A stretch of DNA of 64,000 bases. Origin: Typhlomys cinereus (Eukaryota > Chordata > Mammalia > Rodentia > Platacanthomyidae). Both the position numbers and the translations under genes were made by a program. The DNA lies in contig JALPQD010000295.1 of the NCBI GenBank assembly GCA_023101885.1, forward strand, positions 1,520,501 to 1,584,500, written 5' to 3'. How positions within the stretch are numbered: position 1 is the first letter of the stretch; every line of letters starts with the position of its first letter. Shown here in pieces: positions 1-45,134 of the stretch. The notes beneath the pieces were generated by a model. That model searched no databases. It worked only from the letters and a program-made list of their open reading frames with translations, and was not told the origin of the DNA.

Positions 1-34306
<34,306 letters not shown>

Positions 34307-34444
34307 CCCGCGCCTCGAGCCCCTGCCCAGGGGCCTGGCGGCGGGCGGGCGGCGGGCGGCGGGCGGCGGGCGCGGAAGCGGGCGGGCGGGCGCTGCCGGC
34401 GGCTCGGAGGCCGCGGAGTTGGCGCTCGGCGGGGTGGGCGCGGG

Positions 34445-34483
34445 CTACTGCGCAGCCGGGGTCCGGGCCGCGGCCGCCGCCAT
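34445..34483 (-). promoter_or_regulatory. Possible upstream ORF in CHIC2 5' leader
   Basis: An ATG at 34483 is followed by 11 more codons, MAAAARTPAAQ-type, and then TAG at 34447-34445. It is in the same frame as CHIC2, 177 bp upstream of the main start, so it also shows that the CHIC2 frame is closed upstream. The ATG context ends G at +4. It is used only if transcription starts beyond 34483. Confidence 0.45.
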
Positions 34484-34869
34484 TACCCGCGGCGGTAACA
34501 ACAACACAACGTCAACATCCGCCCGGGGGCCGAGCCCTCCGCCGGCGCCGCCGCCGCCGCCGCCGCAACTCCGGCAACCACAGCAACAGCGCGAGCCACC
34601 CGCAGCGGGAGCAGCCGGCTACGGCATCGCGAGACTTCCCGGGAGCGCGGGCAGGCGCGGGCGGGGGCGCGCCTGCGGGCGGGAGGCGGGGCGCGCGTGC
34701 ACGGCGGCCGCGCGCGCTCCCGGGACGCTGGCCACGGCCTCCGATTCCAGCGGCCGGCGCAGCCCCGGGCGCGCGCTCCCGCCGGCGCGACCCCGCCTCG
34801 GGCTGCAGGGTCGCGGGAGTCGGAGGGCGGGGTCTGCGGGGACTGGAGGCGGAGACCCGGAGTTGGAAG

Positions 34870-35390
34870 AGTCGGGGGACGCGGAGCTCCCCGTAGTCAG
34901 CGCTGGCCCAAGCAAACGACTGCGAACGAGGCACTGGGGGAAGAAGGACCCGTCCTTGGAGCGGTGCTTATATGATGGCAGCTTGTAGCAGGGTTCTAGT
35001 CCGCGAAGACAGCCTGCGACCGCCCGAGCAACACCACACTGCGTCCTTGTCCACTGTGCACGGGGTTTAACGAGACCGCTCCGAAGTGCGACGTCTTGTC
35101 CCTTTAGTCTCTTAAGTATAGTTGCAACGTTTCGTTTTCATGTTTACAAGAAATCTCACAAGTCATGCTATGATACAAAGTTGATAAATTCTCTGGATCC
35201 TAGATTAGAACATACCATTCTCTGTGCCCCGACTTCCTAATCAAAGATAACCACCTTTCTTACATTAAAACTTTGGGGAATCTCTTTCTTTGTCTTACAA
35301 TTTATACACACACACACAGAGGCTAGGGGGTAGAAATGTGGGTGGATTTACAGAATTCTGTTTACCTACCTACCCATAGTTGCAGTTACT
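34870..35390. other. Upstream flank of CHIC2
   Basis: Leaves the CpG island and becomes AT-rich; short (AC) run at 35309-35319. No divergent gene is recognised. Confidence 0.5.
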
Positions 35391-35394
35391 CTGT

Positions 35395-35790
35395 GTGTTG
35401 CCAATAAATTTTCAACCAAATGGTTTACAAGGGAACAAAGGTTTGATTTTGGCTTACGATAGTGCATTTACATTTCAGCTTGGCTGGAGTAGAGGGAATA
35501 GGCCACACCACATACATATATCCACAGGACCACCAAGAGAGGGGCAATCCCCACTTGCCAGACCAGCATGTCTGACCAAGTATACCAAAGGATGCCAATT
35601 TCCTTAATTCAGTTCCCTCCATCTTATCCACCTGCCCAAGACTAGTCTTGCTCACCATGAGCCGGGTGTTCTTATCAGACAGTCTTCTGCTGGCTCCATT
35701 GGGGTTTAACTCAACTATTAGTTCTCCACACATATGCTCAGAACTTGAACCCTCAACCATCAATTTGACACCTGTATCTAACTAAAACAG
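35395..35790 (+). repeat. Unnamed mid-size repeat, copy 3
   Basis: GGTTTGATTTTGGCTTACGA, GGCCACACCACATACATATA, GGGGCAATCCCCACTTGCCA, TTTGACACCTGTATCTAACT. Confidence 0.65.
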
Positions 35791-36169
35791 TTAACTTGGA
35801 CTAGGTTTCACGTCAAGGTCCTCCAAACACACAAACAGCTAAGGGCAGGACGGGTAAGGAGAAAGTCTGGCTCATGAGGTAGGAGGATGTTACTTGATGA
35901 TGCAGGAGGAAAGAGCGGTTTTACTGGACTAGTAGTGGTCTTCAGACCAAGCTCCAAATAGTGCTCATATCATTGAAGCTCTCCTAAAGGTCTTTGTCCA
36001 AGTAGACAAAGCACACAGGTTCATGTGAGCAGTGAGAAATTCCAGTCAGTCTTCTATTGAAAAGAGCTGAAGGAAAGGAACAAGTGAGCCAAGAAAAAGA
36101 AGAAGGAAAAATTGTTGGCGTGACAGAATTGTACACTTGTGTCACGTGCCTGTCTGCTTTTACTGCTTG

Positions 36170-36480
36170 CTAGTCAGTGCATTTATCCCTGTTGCTGCCT
36201 CCGCTGCTGCTCCCATCATCCTTTATTGACATTAAACTCAGCTTTTTCAACTTTCTAATGTGGACTGAAGACCAGCAACTCCTCGGGAATCTTCCAAGCT
36301 TTTATCCCCATATTGGGACTTCTGAGGTATCTAGCCTCATAGATTGGGAAGTTCCTGCGTTTTCAGCCTCTCTTATGTGCAGACAGCCATTGTTGGACTA
36401 CCCAGCCCAGCCCCGATCACATAAGCCAAACCATACCTTCCATTGGGTCAGTTCCTCTAGAGAACCCTAAGTAATACATA
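36170..36480 (+). mobile_element. ERVL/MLT2-like LTR, 3' part
   Basis: CCATTGTTGGACTACCCAGC, GGGTCAGTTCCTCTAGAGAA and CCCTAAGTAATACA form the typical terminal third of this LTR class. Family name tentative. Confidence 0.5.
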
Positions 36481-36734
36481 AACTAGCTAACTCCTGAGAT
36501 CAACACTAAAAGGTATTTATCTGGTTAAAGAAAAGATTTGTGCACCTCTCAGAGGTATTTATTCATTTAAAAAAATGCTGAACTCCAATGACAGAGAGAA
36601 AGAGAGAGAGAATGAGGTACAGTCCTGTATGTTGTTAGGGCCGACATTTCTAATTCTTTGCCAAGTGGTTGGTCAGTGTGCTAGGAACACTGATACAGCA
36701 AAAACAGGGAAGACAGCTTACTCTGGTAGTTAAC

Positions 36735-36995
36735 AGTAATTCTGGGACCTGACTTTGAATCTCACTTCTATCATTTCTTATGTGACCCTAGACAAGTCGC
36801 TTAAAGTCTCTGTAACAGGAGAATAAAAGCTGGATGTTGTCTATAATTCAAGTCAAAAAAAATAAATAAATAAAATAAAAGAAGATAATAGTACCTTACG
36901 CCAATAAGCTGTTTAACAGATTATATGCCTTATCACAAGCAAAATGCTTAGACGAGGACCTGGCACACAATGGATATAGGGTCGAAACAGACAAC
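36735..36995 (+). repeat. MIR, split by an A-rich insertion
   Basis: GGACCTGACTTTGAATCTCA, CAAGTCGCTTAAAGTCTC, then after the AAAT run GATAATAGTACCTTACGC and GGACCTGGCACACAATGG. Confidence 0.75.
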
Positions 36996-37059
36996 TCTTC
37001 TGGTCCCATCCAATTCCTGAGTCATAAAAAGTAACACTTTTTTTTTTGTTATCATGTAA

Positions 37060-37235
37060 TGTGTTACTGCTTGTGAAACATATGCATCATTTTTACCATT
37101 TTACCCTAGATTCCTGTAAGATGTAACTTATTCCTCCTTAGCGTCTGAGATGTTATGGAACTTCCTCATAGTCATGCGGCTCTCTGATGGTCTTGCTGGG
37201 GCTTCAACTCCAATGCCTCAACTGTGCTAAGCTCC
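37060..37235 (-). repeat. MIR, reverse
   Basis: ATTTTTACCATTTTACCCTA and GGGGCTTCAACTCCAATGCC. Confidence 0.5.
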
Positions 37236-37239
37236 CAAT

Positions 37240-38040
37240 CCCCTCCTGGGAAAGAGCCAGCAGACCGATGGCTGTATTCAAAGGAGCAGCTGCCAAAAGG
37301 AAGAAAGAGAACCAGAGAGTGGAGGTCAGGTGGGGCCCACACATGCATGCTAAACTCTTCTGTTAAAGACAGCAGCCAAGAAAAGGGGTGAGTGTCCTAA
37401 CCATCTTAATCAGTGTCGGCTTCAGAGAGAGAGCTCCAGACTGTTATCTGAGTTGAGCGCCACCATTGCTGGTGCTATTTTCAGAGCATTGGGAGCCACT
37501 CGCTTGGGCTTCAGAGGACTCTTGAAAACCTCGCCCTTATCTTAACACTGGTTCCTTGTGGGAGAAGCGTTCTTGTTCTAAGATCTACTCTACAAAGGGA
37601 TCTTTGTAACTTCTACTCCCTGGGTGTGTGTGTGGGGGGTATCCCCCCTCTCTTTTCCTGTTATGAAGAAAAAAAAAAAAAAAACTAACCAAAAGTGTAT
37701 GAGATCTGGGGCCAATGCCAAGAGGGAAGATGAGTCAGACATTTCTCTGTAACAGTTGACACCATCATTCCAAACTCTACTTCCAGTTCTCTGGGGTCTG
37801 GTGTCCTGTCAAGCCCTGCCCTCTCCTCTCCTGGGGATGAAGCCCTCTTTGCAGAGTCTTTCCTCCCTGTCTTAGGGGCTCTCCTGTGCCCGTAGCACCC
37901 ACCTCCTGCAGACATTCCTCTCCTTTTGAATTCACCTTTCACATTTACCTTTAGACCAAGTGGCTCAAAAACAAACAGGACAACTCTGCAGGGAACTCAG
38001 GAGGCAAGGATGCAGTTAGTATTTGGGGTGCGGGGTGAAG
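37240..38040. other. Intergenic, unassigned
   Basis: Mixed composition, an 18-base poly(A) run at about 37667-37684, nothing recognised. Confidence 0.4.
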
Positions 38041-38044
38041 GGTG

Positions 38045-38150
38045 GGGAATAAGGCAAGAGACTCATATAGTAGCCTAAGCTGACCTAGAACTCACTGTGT
38101 GGCCAAGACTGGCCTCAAATTTACAGCAATCCTTCTGTTATTTCTACAGG
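38045..38150 (-). repeat. B1-like SINE, reverse
   Basis: CTGACCTAGAACTCACTGTG and GACTGGCCTCAAATTTACAG. Confidence 0.65.
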
Positions 38151-38272
38151 AGAAGACCTCTAGTTTCTCTCAGTACAGAACTGTTTTAACTTTCTTCACT
38201 TTTCTTCACCCTCAACTAGAATCCACATCATGGGATTATCACATCAAGTGATAATGTATTATGCTTGGGACT

Positions 38273-38612
38273 TGTCATGGTTTGAAATGTGTCCCCCACA
38301 ATCTCATGTGTTTGGCAAGGACAGGGCACTTTGAGAGGTGGAGCCTTGCTGGAGGAAGGCAGTCACAAGGTGTGGGCCTTCCAAAGGTGGATCAGTCCCA
38401 CTCTACCTCTAGGAGAAGTCTGCCTTTGCTACAAGCCGCTCTCAGCTTTCAAGATATCTGCAGTGACATAACCTCCTCCAGTTTTGGCCATCCAGCCATG
38501 CCACCTCCGCTATGAGAAACTGGAATCGTAAGCTGAATAAAACTCTCTTTCTCCCTTAAGTTGCTTGACTTCAGGTGCTCTCTCACAGCAATAGTTAAGA
38601 GTAACCATTACA
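38273..38612 (+). mobile_element. MaLR-type (ORR1-like) solo LTR
   Basis: Starts TGTCATGGTTTGAAATGTGT, has GTAAGCTGAATAAAACTC and ends GTAACCATTACA. TG...CA termini. No retroviral coding sequence attached. Confidence 0.75.
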
Positions 38613-38930
38613 GCTCTGAACTACAGTCTGCTCTCAAATTCATATGCTGAATTCCTAGTCATCCATATGATGGCCTTTGAACATGGGACCTTCGAAAGCT
38701 AATTAAGTTTAGATGTTAAGTTAGGGATGGGATTAGTATCTTGATAAAAACCAGCAGAGACTCTATTCTGTTCTCACAATCATGTGAGGGCCCAGCAAGA
38801 TCTGAAAGCCAGGAAGAACACACTCACTAGGAAATAAATCGTATCTTTGACCTCCTGGTCTATGGAACTGTAAGACATAACTTTCTGTTGTTTAACACAC
38901 CTGCTCAGCATAGAATGAATGCTTGTATAT
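38613..38930 (+). mobile_element. Older MaLR (MST/MLT1-like) LTR
   Basis: ATTCATATGCTGAATTCCTA, AAGTTTAGATGTTAAG, GGGATTAGTATCTTGATAAA, CATGTGAGGGCCCAGCAAGA and AACTTTCTGTTGTTTAA follow the MLT1/MST order. Confidence 0.7.
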
Positions 38931-38934
38931 CCAC

Positions 38935-39060
38935 AAAACTTGTATGTGGGGCCATGTGATCCGAGAACTCAGGAGGCTGAAGTAAGAGGATCAACAATTC
39001 TTGGCCAGCTTGGGCTACAAGGTAAGACTCTGTCCCAAAAACAAAACAACAACAAACAAG
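38935..39060 (+). repeat. B1-like SINE between MaLR LTRs
   Basis: CGAGAACTCAGGAGGCTGAA, TTGGCCAGCTTGGGCTACAA, ACTCTGTCCCAAAAAC. Confidence 0.65.
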
Positions 39061-39061
39061 A

Positions 39062-39393
39062 AATACCTGTGTGTTGAAATCCTAACCGGAAAGGTGATGA
39101 CATTAGTAGGTGCGGCCTTTGCAAGACGGTTAGGTAAAAAGGACAGAGCCCTTGTGAATGAGATCCATACCTTAGAAAACAGGCCCTGGAGAACTAATTT
39201 GCCCCTTCGTAGTGTGAAGATGCAGGAAGAAGACAGCAGCCCTGGTAAGGAAGTGACAGTCATCAGATACCAAGTCTATTGCCCTAGAATCCTGCACTTC
39301 CCAGCTTCCAGAGCTATGAGATATAAATGTTTGTTGTCTATAAGCCAAGTAGCTTACAATATTTTGTTACAGCAGCCTGAACAGACTAAAATA
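39062..39393 (+). mobile_element. MLT1-like LTR
   Basis: TGTGTTGAAATCCTAACC, then CACTTCCCAGCTTCCAGAGC, AAATGTTTGTTGTCTATAAG, ATTTTGTTACAGCAGCCTG and a terminal AACAGACTAAAATACA. Classic MLT1 3' end. Confidence 0.8.
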
Positions 39394-39439
39394 CAATATA
39401 TGTTACCTTGTTATTACAGACCAAACCAACTACAAAGCA

Positions 39440-39610
39440 GCATTCCTGTTCTGCTCACCCATTTATTCATCCGTTCATCAGAAATATACACCACATGGTT
39501 AACATGCACCACACACTGTGCTAGGTCCATGCCATTAAAGCACTAAGAAAAATGCAGTCCTAGCTTCATGGAGCATGAAGTCCACTAGAAATAGCTGATG
39601 TTCATAAATA
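39440..39610 (+). repeat. LINE L2 3' fragment
   Basis: CACCCATTTATTCATCCG, CACACACTGTGCTAGGTC, GCTTCATGGAGCATGAAGTC. Confidence 0.65.
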
Positions 39611-40855
39611 ATCAGCTATTAGAAGTGTGACTGAGGGGGCAGTCGGTCAGGGTTACAAAGCAAAGGAAAGCAAGACAGCTCCATGTTCTGATAGAACCTG
39701 TAGTCAGTGCTGAGAACGCCAGCTTTCCTTCACAAGCCCAAGGAACAGAGAGTCCTGGAGTGCGGATCCAAGAACAGCCTGACTGGCAGACATGTTGGCG
39801 AGCACAGCCCCCCACCCCCCATTCTTCCTCCTCCTTGAGACCTTTGGCAGGCATTGGAGGCCAACTTGTCCTTGGGTGGACTCTTTCTGAGTCTGTGCTT
39901 TTCCATCCCTTGTGGCCCATCCATTGACCACTCAGAATTTTCCATATACGTTCAGATTAGCCAGTCAGATTCATCTCAATTTGATGCCTAATTTACATAG
40001 AGGGGACCAAATTGTCCGGGGTTCCCAACAAATAAAAGACTTTCCAGAGTGCCACTTGGCAGCTTGCTTTTGCGACTACCCTCCCTGCCGCCAGGATCTG
40101 TCTCTTCGTTTCTCAATAAACATTGGTTAAGTGCTCTTCTCCTGTCTTCGTCCACTGGCTTTATTCTTGGCAATCATGATACAGTGAAAACTCACAACCC
40201 AAGAAACCATCGACATGATGGGTCTTGTGGAGAGGCGCAGGGTTGCATGAAAGCAGGTAACAGACCCAACTACTCCGAGACATCAGGATTTCTTCTCTGG
40301 GAAAAGGACATTTAAAAATCCTGAGTTGTTAAGCAAAGTTACAGAGAAGTTCCAGAACGTGGAAATAGCATGTTGAAAACCTGAGGTTGGATCATAGAGG
40401 AAAAAGCAGAGCCAGATCCGAGATGGAGCCAAAGATGTTGGTGGAAATTTGGCCTCTGTCACAAGTCTGACATTCGTTCTAAAAATAAAGATGATGGGGA
40501 CAAGCAGGCAGGCGTGACTCCATTAGATGTGTTTTTATGTCCCCAAAGAGAGTCCAGGAGTCAGCCTAGCCTGCAAGATCATCCGCCCCACTGCGCCATT
40601 TCGGCAAATCATGCCTCTCCATTCTCAAGGTTGGATGGAGTTGGTTGTATCAGTAACATCAATAATAGCGACTTGGTCTTGTGGTCTCGGATGTGCAGGG
40701 TGGGTCCCAAACTACAGTCAAGGAAAACAGCACTGGTGCTCCTGGGCCCAGAACTGAGGAAGCCTGGAGCAGGCCATCATGGACATACCCTTCGGTGCAA
40801 TAGAAGATCCTCTTCAGCCTCCGACATTCGTGGTGCCTGAGAGCAGGGAAAGATG
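39610..40855. other. Intergenic, mostly unassigned
   Basis: Possible LTR at 39990-40200 aside, I recognise nothing. ORFs at 39704-39931, 40049-40315 and 40514-40840 do not resemble known proteins. Confidence 0.4.
39990..40200 (+). mobile_element. Possible retroviral-type LTR fragment
   Basis: AATAAAAGACTTTCCAG then TCTCAATAAACATTGG and AGTGCTCTTCTCC give a U3/R/U5-like order. No gag, pol or env around it. Tentative. Confidence 0.3.
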
Positions 40856-41017
40856 ACCTAAAGCAGACCGACAGGCACTTGCTCTCAAACCTGGGGGCAG
40901 AGGGAGAAAATGTACTTCCAAAAAGTATTCTCTAGCACACGTGCTCTCTCTCTTTCTCTCTCTCTCTTTCTCTCAGACACATAAATAGATAGATGATAGG
41001 TAGACAGACAGACAGAC

Positions 41018-41048
<31 letters not shown>

Positions 41049-41050
41049 TA
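40855..41050 (+). repeat. B2/B3-like SINE with GATA/GACA tail
   Basis: Diverged second-family SINE whose CT tract and AAATAGAT end have grown into (GATA)n/(GACA)n at 40984-41048. Confidence 0.6.
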
Positions 41051-41069
41051 ATTTTCTTCAAAAACTACT

Positions 41070-41160
41070 CATGCCTTTGATCCAGAGTTTAAAGTCATTC
41101 TCAGCTCCACAGGGCATTCAAGGCCAACCTGAGCTATCTGTGACTCTGTCTCACACAAAT
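41070..41160 (+). repeat. B1-like SINE
   Basis: CTCATGCCTTTGATCC, TCAAGGCCAACCTGAGCTAT, GACTCTGTCTCAC. Confidence 0.6.
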
Positions 41161-41164
41161 AGCC

Positions 41165-41570
41165 TGGGAACCTGGTGTGGTGGCCGCACTCATCTATAAT
41201 TCCCACACTCAGAATGCTGAAGCAGAGGATCAGAAATTTGAGGTCGAGCTGGAGAAATGGATCAGGGCCTAAGACTCTGCCTCACAAGCAGGAGGTCCTG
41301 AGTTAGGGTCCCAGGTCCCACGTAAAACCACCAGGCGGGAATGTGAACTGCCTCCACAGCTGGCCCCGAGTGGGCAGAGCCTCAGAAATCCCAGAGCAAA
41401 GCAAAAAAAGAGGTAGAAGAAATCCAGGATGATTTCCGAAGTCACCCTTGGTCCTCCACAGGAACACTCAGTGAGATACACACACACTAAATTAATTATT
41501 TTTTTAAAAATTTGAGGTCAGTTTGGACTACATAGTAATATATAAATATATGTAATATAAATTACTTTAA
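41165..41570 (+). repeat. B1-like SINE split by a tRNA SINE
   Basis: First half CCTGGTGTGGTGGCC to GAGGTC (41165-41245), second half AGTTTGGACTACATAG after 41519; the tRNA SINE lies between. Confidence 0.75.
41246..41507 (+). repeat. tRNA-derived SINE, old subfamily, nested in a B1
   Basis: Splits a B1 element and duplicates AAATTTGAGGTC (41234-41245 and 41508-41519), fixing ends exactly. Confidence 0.88.
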
Positions 41571-41669
41571 GAATTAAGCAGACTGGGAACTTCCGAAGGC
41601 AGAATTTATTTTACTTGAGCAAAAGTAAAAGGCTTATTTAGCACAAACAACATTCCAGAAACTTCTCCT

Positions 41670-41785
41670 CCCCCCTTTAAATTATGCATTATATAAATTG
41701 AAGCATAAGGAATTCATGTGGCCCAAGGTCACATAATTAGGAAGAATTAGAACCAGGACTTGAACCTAAGCAGTATATTTCCTCA
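41670..41785 (-). repeat. MIR, reverse
   Basis: GGCCCAAGGTCACATAATTA and AACCAGGACTTGAACCTAAG. Confidence 0.65.
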
Positions 41786-41825
41786 ACACATGATCTAAAA
41801 ACAATAGTAGAAAGCAAGTAAGGAA

Positions 41826-41975
41826 GGCCCTGCTTAAAGTCTTGGTACTTGGAAGGCAGAGGCAGGAAGTTTCCAGAAAGTTCAAGGCCAGCTTGGCCTG
41901 CATAGTGAATCCCAAGCCAGCCAGGGATACATAGAAAGATCCTGTCTCAAAACCAACCAAGCAAACAATCCAATG
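41826..41975 (+). repeat. B1-like SINE
   Basis: TACTTGGAAGGCAGAGGCAG, AAGGCCAGCTTGGCCTGCAT, GATCCTGTCTCAAAACC. Confidence 0.75.
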
Positions 41976-42446
41976 AAACATGACACAAATATTTGGGTCA
42001 CCTTGAACATCAGCTTCCTAATACCTAGAGTAGTACACATGGCAATTAGTGCCTAATTAAGTGTTAACGGGATGACCACATGTAAGAAATCATTGTGCTT
42101 TCCTTTTTTTCTAGGTCATTTTACACCATGTACATATATTTAGTGCAAAGCCTGAATCCAAAATAATTTTATAACAGATCATAAAATGGAGATGGATTAT
42201 CTTAGATTCCTCTAATAATATCTAACTGGATACTATTTCATTTAAGTCTAACACTATAAATATGAAATATAAATTGTTTGGGGCCCATCTTCTCTGCAAT
42301 CTTTTAAAGTTACTTTTTAAAGTTATGTTCATAAAACTGGAATAGAGCCAGGAGTCATCTGGTCTATGTTGTCCTTCTAAACCATATGTTAGAGCTGCAT
42401 CTAGATACATGGGAGGTGGTGAGCCACAGGTTGAGGCTAGACTGAG

Positions 42447-42844
42447 TGTCATGGTTCGAATAAGAAATAATCCCCACAGGCTCATGTGTTTGAATACTTG
42501 GTCCCCTTCTGGTGACACCGTTTGGGAAGGCTGTGGAACCTTTAGGAGGTAGAGTCTTTCTGGAGAAGGCGTGTTACTGGAGGTGGGTCTTGAGTTTTGA
42601 TAGCCCCATCCAAATTCCTGTTCTTTCTCCCCTCCTCCTTTTCCTCCTCCTTCTCCTCCTCTTCCTTCTCCCTTCGGGTACAGCAACAAGGTAATAAGCT
42701 CGTGTCAATGCCTTCTCTACCTGCAACCACGTATTTCTTGCCATGGTGTTATACTCTATCACCTCTGGAACCATAAGCCAAAAGAATAAACCCTTTCTTT
42801 CTTAAGTTGCTTAGGTCTGAGTATTTTATCACAACAAAAGCAAA
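42447..42844 (+). mobile_element. ORR1-like solo LTR with pyrimidine expansion
   Basis: TGTCATGGTTCGAATAAG, CTCATGTGTTTGAATACTTG, GGCTGTGGAACCTTTAGGAG. It is flanked by ACTGAG on both sides (42441-42446, 42845-42850). An inserted or expanded CT-rich stretch occupies about 42621-42673. Confidence 0.78.
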
Positions 42845-43209
42845 ACTGAGATGCTGGGATATTGAGTGACACCCTCTTGCACACAAATATGGCAGCCTGA
42901 TGATCTCCATTCCCAGAACATGCATGGTAAGGAGAAAACTGACTTGCAAAAATTGCCCGCTGATTCCTACACATGCAGCTGCTCCAACTCCTTGCTCATT
43001 TTTAAATACTCTTACAAGGCTGAAGTATAACTAAAATCGGAGAACTCTAGTGTTTCTGTGAGTTAAAATTTCCATTAAAAGAGAAGAGATAAATAAATTT
43101 TTAAAAATGCATATAATGAGTTGAGTGAGTTAACCATTTCTTCCCCAGTGCTGAATAAAGGACTTTACATACCTCCTTACCAACTCCAGGATGATACATA
43201 CATATAAGA

Positions 43210-43360
43210 AAATGGGGACAGGTGTGATATGCACATCTGTACACCTAGCACTCTGGAGATGAAGGCAAGAGATGTAGGAGTTAAAGTCATCTTCAGCTGC
43301 ATGTTGAATTTGAGGACAGCCTAGACTGCTCGAGATGCTGTCTCAAAAAAAACAAAACAG
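43210..43360 (+). repeat. B1-like SINE, tail carries two nested SINEs
   Basis: ACACCTAGCACTCTGGAGAT, GAGGACAGCCTAGACTG, TGCTGTCTCAAAAA tail. Confidence 0.7.
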
Positions 43361-43640
43361 GGGCTGGAGAGGTGGCTCAGGGGTTAAGCCTCTGCCTCGC
43401 AGGCAGAAGGTCCTGAGTTTGGATCCTAGACGCCGGGCAGAAGCGAGGGGCAGCCTGCATTTCTGGTCCTGGTAGGGAGGAGCCTGTGAATTCCGGGACA
43501 GAGTAAACAAGGAGGAGATGGAGGCATCCATGGTGGTTCCCGAATTCGCCCGTGGTTCTACACACACACACATACATGCACACAAACACACATATGCATA
43601 CATGCACAATTGGATAAAAAATAATAATAAAAAAATTTAA
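43361..43640 (+). repeat. tRNA-derived SINE, young subfamily, inserted in a B1 tail
   Basis: Begins directly in the A-rich tail of the B1 at 43210-43360. Body as in other young copies, but missing the ACGTATAG segment after the B box. Confidence 0.85.
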
Positions 43641-43665
43641 AAAAACAAAACAAAACAAAACTGGA

Positions 43666-43832
43666 GGGCTGGAGAGGTGGCTCAGGGATTAAGCCTCTGC
43701 CTTGCAGGCAGAAGGTCCTGAGTTCGGATCCTAGACCCCATGTATAGAAGCCGGTAGAAGCAGGAGCAGCCTGCGTTTCTCGTCCTGGTGCGCACACACT
43801 CACACATGCACAATTGAATTAAAAAAAAAAAA
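43666..43832 (+). repeat. tRNA-derived SINE, young subfamily with internal deletion, nested
   Basis: Sits in the A tail of the previous SINE. Head and tail are intact, but about 100 bp of the body between the CTGGTG and CACACAC segments is missing. AAAACTGG flanks it on both sides. Confidence 0.82.
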
Positions 43833-43834
43833 CT

Positions 43835-44755
43835 GGGAAAAGAGTTTACTTAATACTTGTCCTTGTCTGTGCTTAAAACGCATTGTAGTACTCACTTAGA
43901 GCTATTGCAAGGATTACCTGAGATCATACATAGAAGCAATGAGAAGCACTCCGAGTATGTACTTGTCATTTAGGTTGTGTTGTTTCTACATAGCATGGAT
44001 GGAATACCAGGGAAAGAATACATGTAGCGGGCTTTCCTTATGATCATCAACTCTAAATTACCTGCCTCAATTCTCTATCCTTTAGATAAGAGAAGACAAT
44101 GTTCCTCCTAGCTGCCTCCTTCCAAGAAACCTCTTACCGCGATAGCCTGTTCTGATACCTACACGCTTTGTAGAAATACAAGTTCTCCCTTTGGAGCTAG
44201 GTCCTCCAAGGAGCAGTTAGGGTTACCATGGTGATTAGCCTGCCCAAGCCTTCTCAAAAGATGCATCCTCCAAATGGACTCGCCAGGTAGTTGTGGCTGC
44301 TGGTTGCCATAGACATGATTTAAGCATGGCTCAGATATTCCATTCTGGTTCATCCCATAGCAATCCTCTTGACATCCCTCTGCCAACAAGGATCTGTCCT
44401 TCAAGGGCATATCATGCAAATAAGTAGTCATTCTTGTTAGTATCTTGGAGCAGCTGATCATTGTGATGACAGTGTGACTGCTGGTTAAATCAGGGCCCAT
44501 CAGAAATCATCTCGACTCTTGGACTCTCTGTGGCTCTATCCTGTCCTGCCTGAGAAGAAGATACTTTAGAAATAGCACAATTTGGCAAATGAATTCTAAA
44601 TCAAAATGTATTTGGACATAATCTTAGTAAAAAACTAAAAGTAATACCAAACGAGTCCTGAATACAATGTTTTTCCAGATTGATTTCACTAAGAAAGTTA
44701 CATTTTATTTTGGCTTGGGTTTTGTTTTGTTTTGTTTTTTCATGCTACTGAAATG
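43835..44755. other. Intergenic, unassigned
   Basis: A possible MIR end at 43880-43960; the rest has no recognised repeat, coding or RNA feature. Confidence 0.4.
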
Positions 44756-44756
44756 A

Positions 44757-44850
44757 GAGGCTGGAGAGATGATTAGTGGGCAAGGGCATCCATTGTGCGG
44801 GCATGAGAACCTGAGTTCAGATTACTGAAGGAAGTAAATTTGCAGGCTGT
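44757..44850 (+). repeat. B2-like SINE head
   Basis: GAGGCTGGAGAGATGATTAG with CCTGAGTTCAGATTACTG; body lost. Confidence 0.6.
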
Positions 44851-45134
44851 AGGCCACCCGAGTCCTACCATCATACACAAGGGAGTGGTCCTTTTGATAA
44901 TCATCACGGCCAGGATTATCTACTCCTTTCTCTTCTCATTTCAAAGGTGGTCTAAGCCAAGGTTGTGATGCCATATTGATCAGCCATCAGTTGGGTCAGA
45001 TGATTTTGTGCCCCTGGGGATAATTCTATAACCTGCTCATTTGTTTCTGGATTATAATGAAAATAACTTAAAAACAATCTTATTAACATAGTTCGGATTA
45101 CATTTATCTGTACTGAGACTCTTTACTCTCGTTA

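Noticed and set aside
34419..34988. 189-codon plus ORF and overlapping ORFs in the CHIC2 CpG island
   Set aside because: Low-complexity Gly/Ala/Arg/Pro composition from CpG-island sequence; no splice or domain evidence for a divergent gene.
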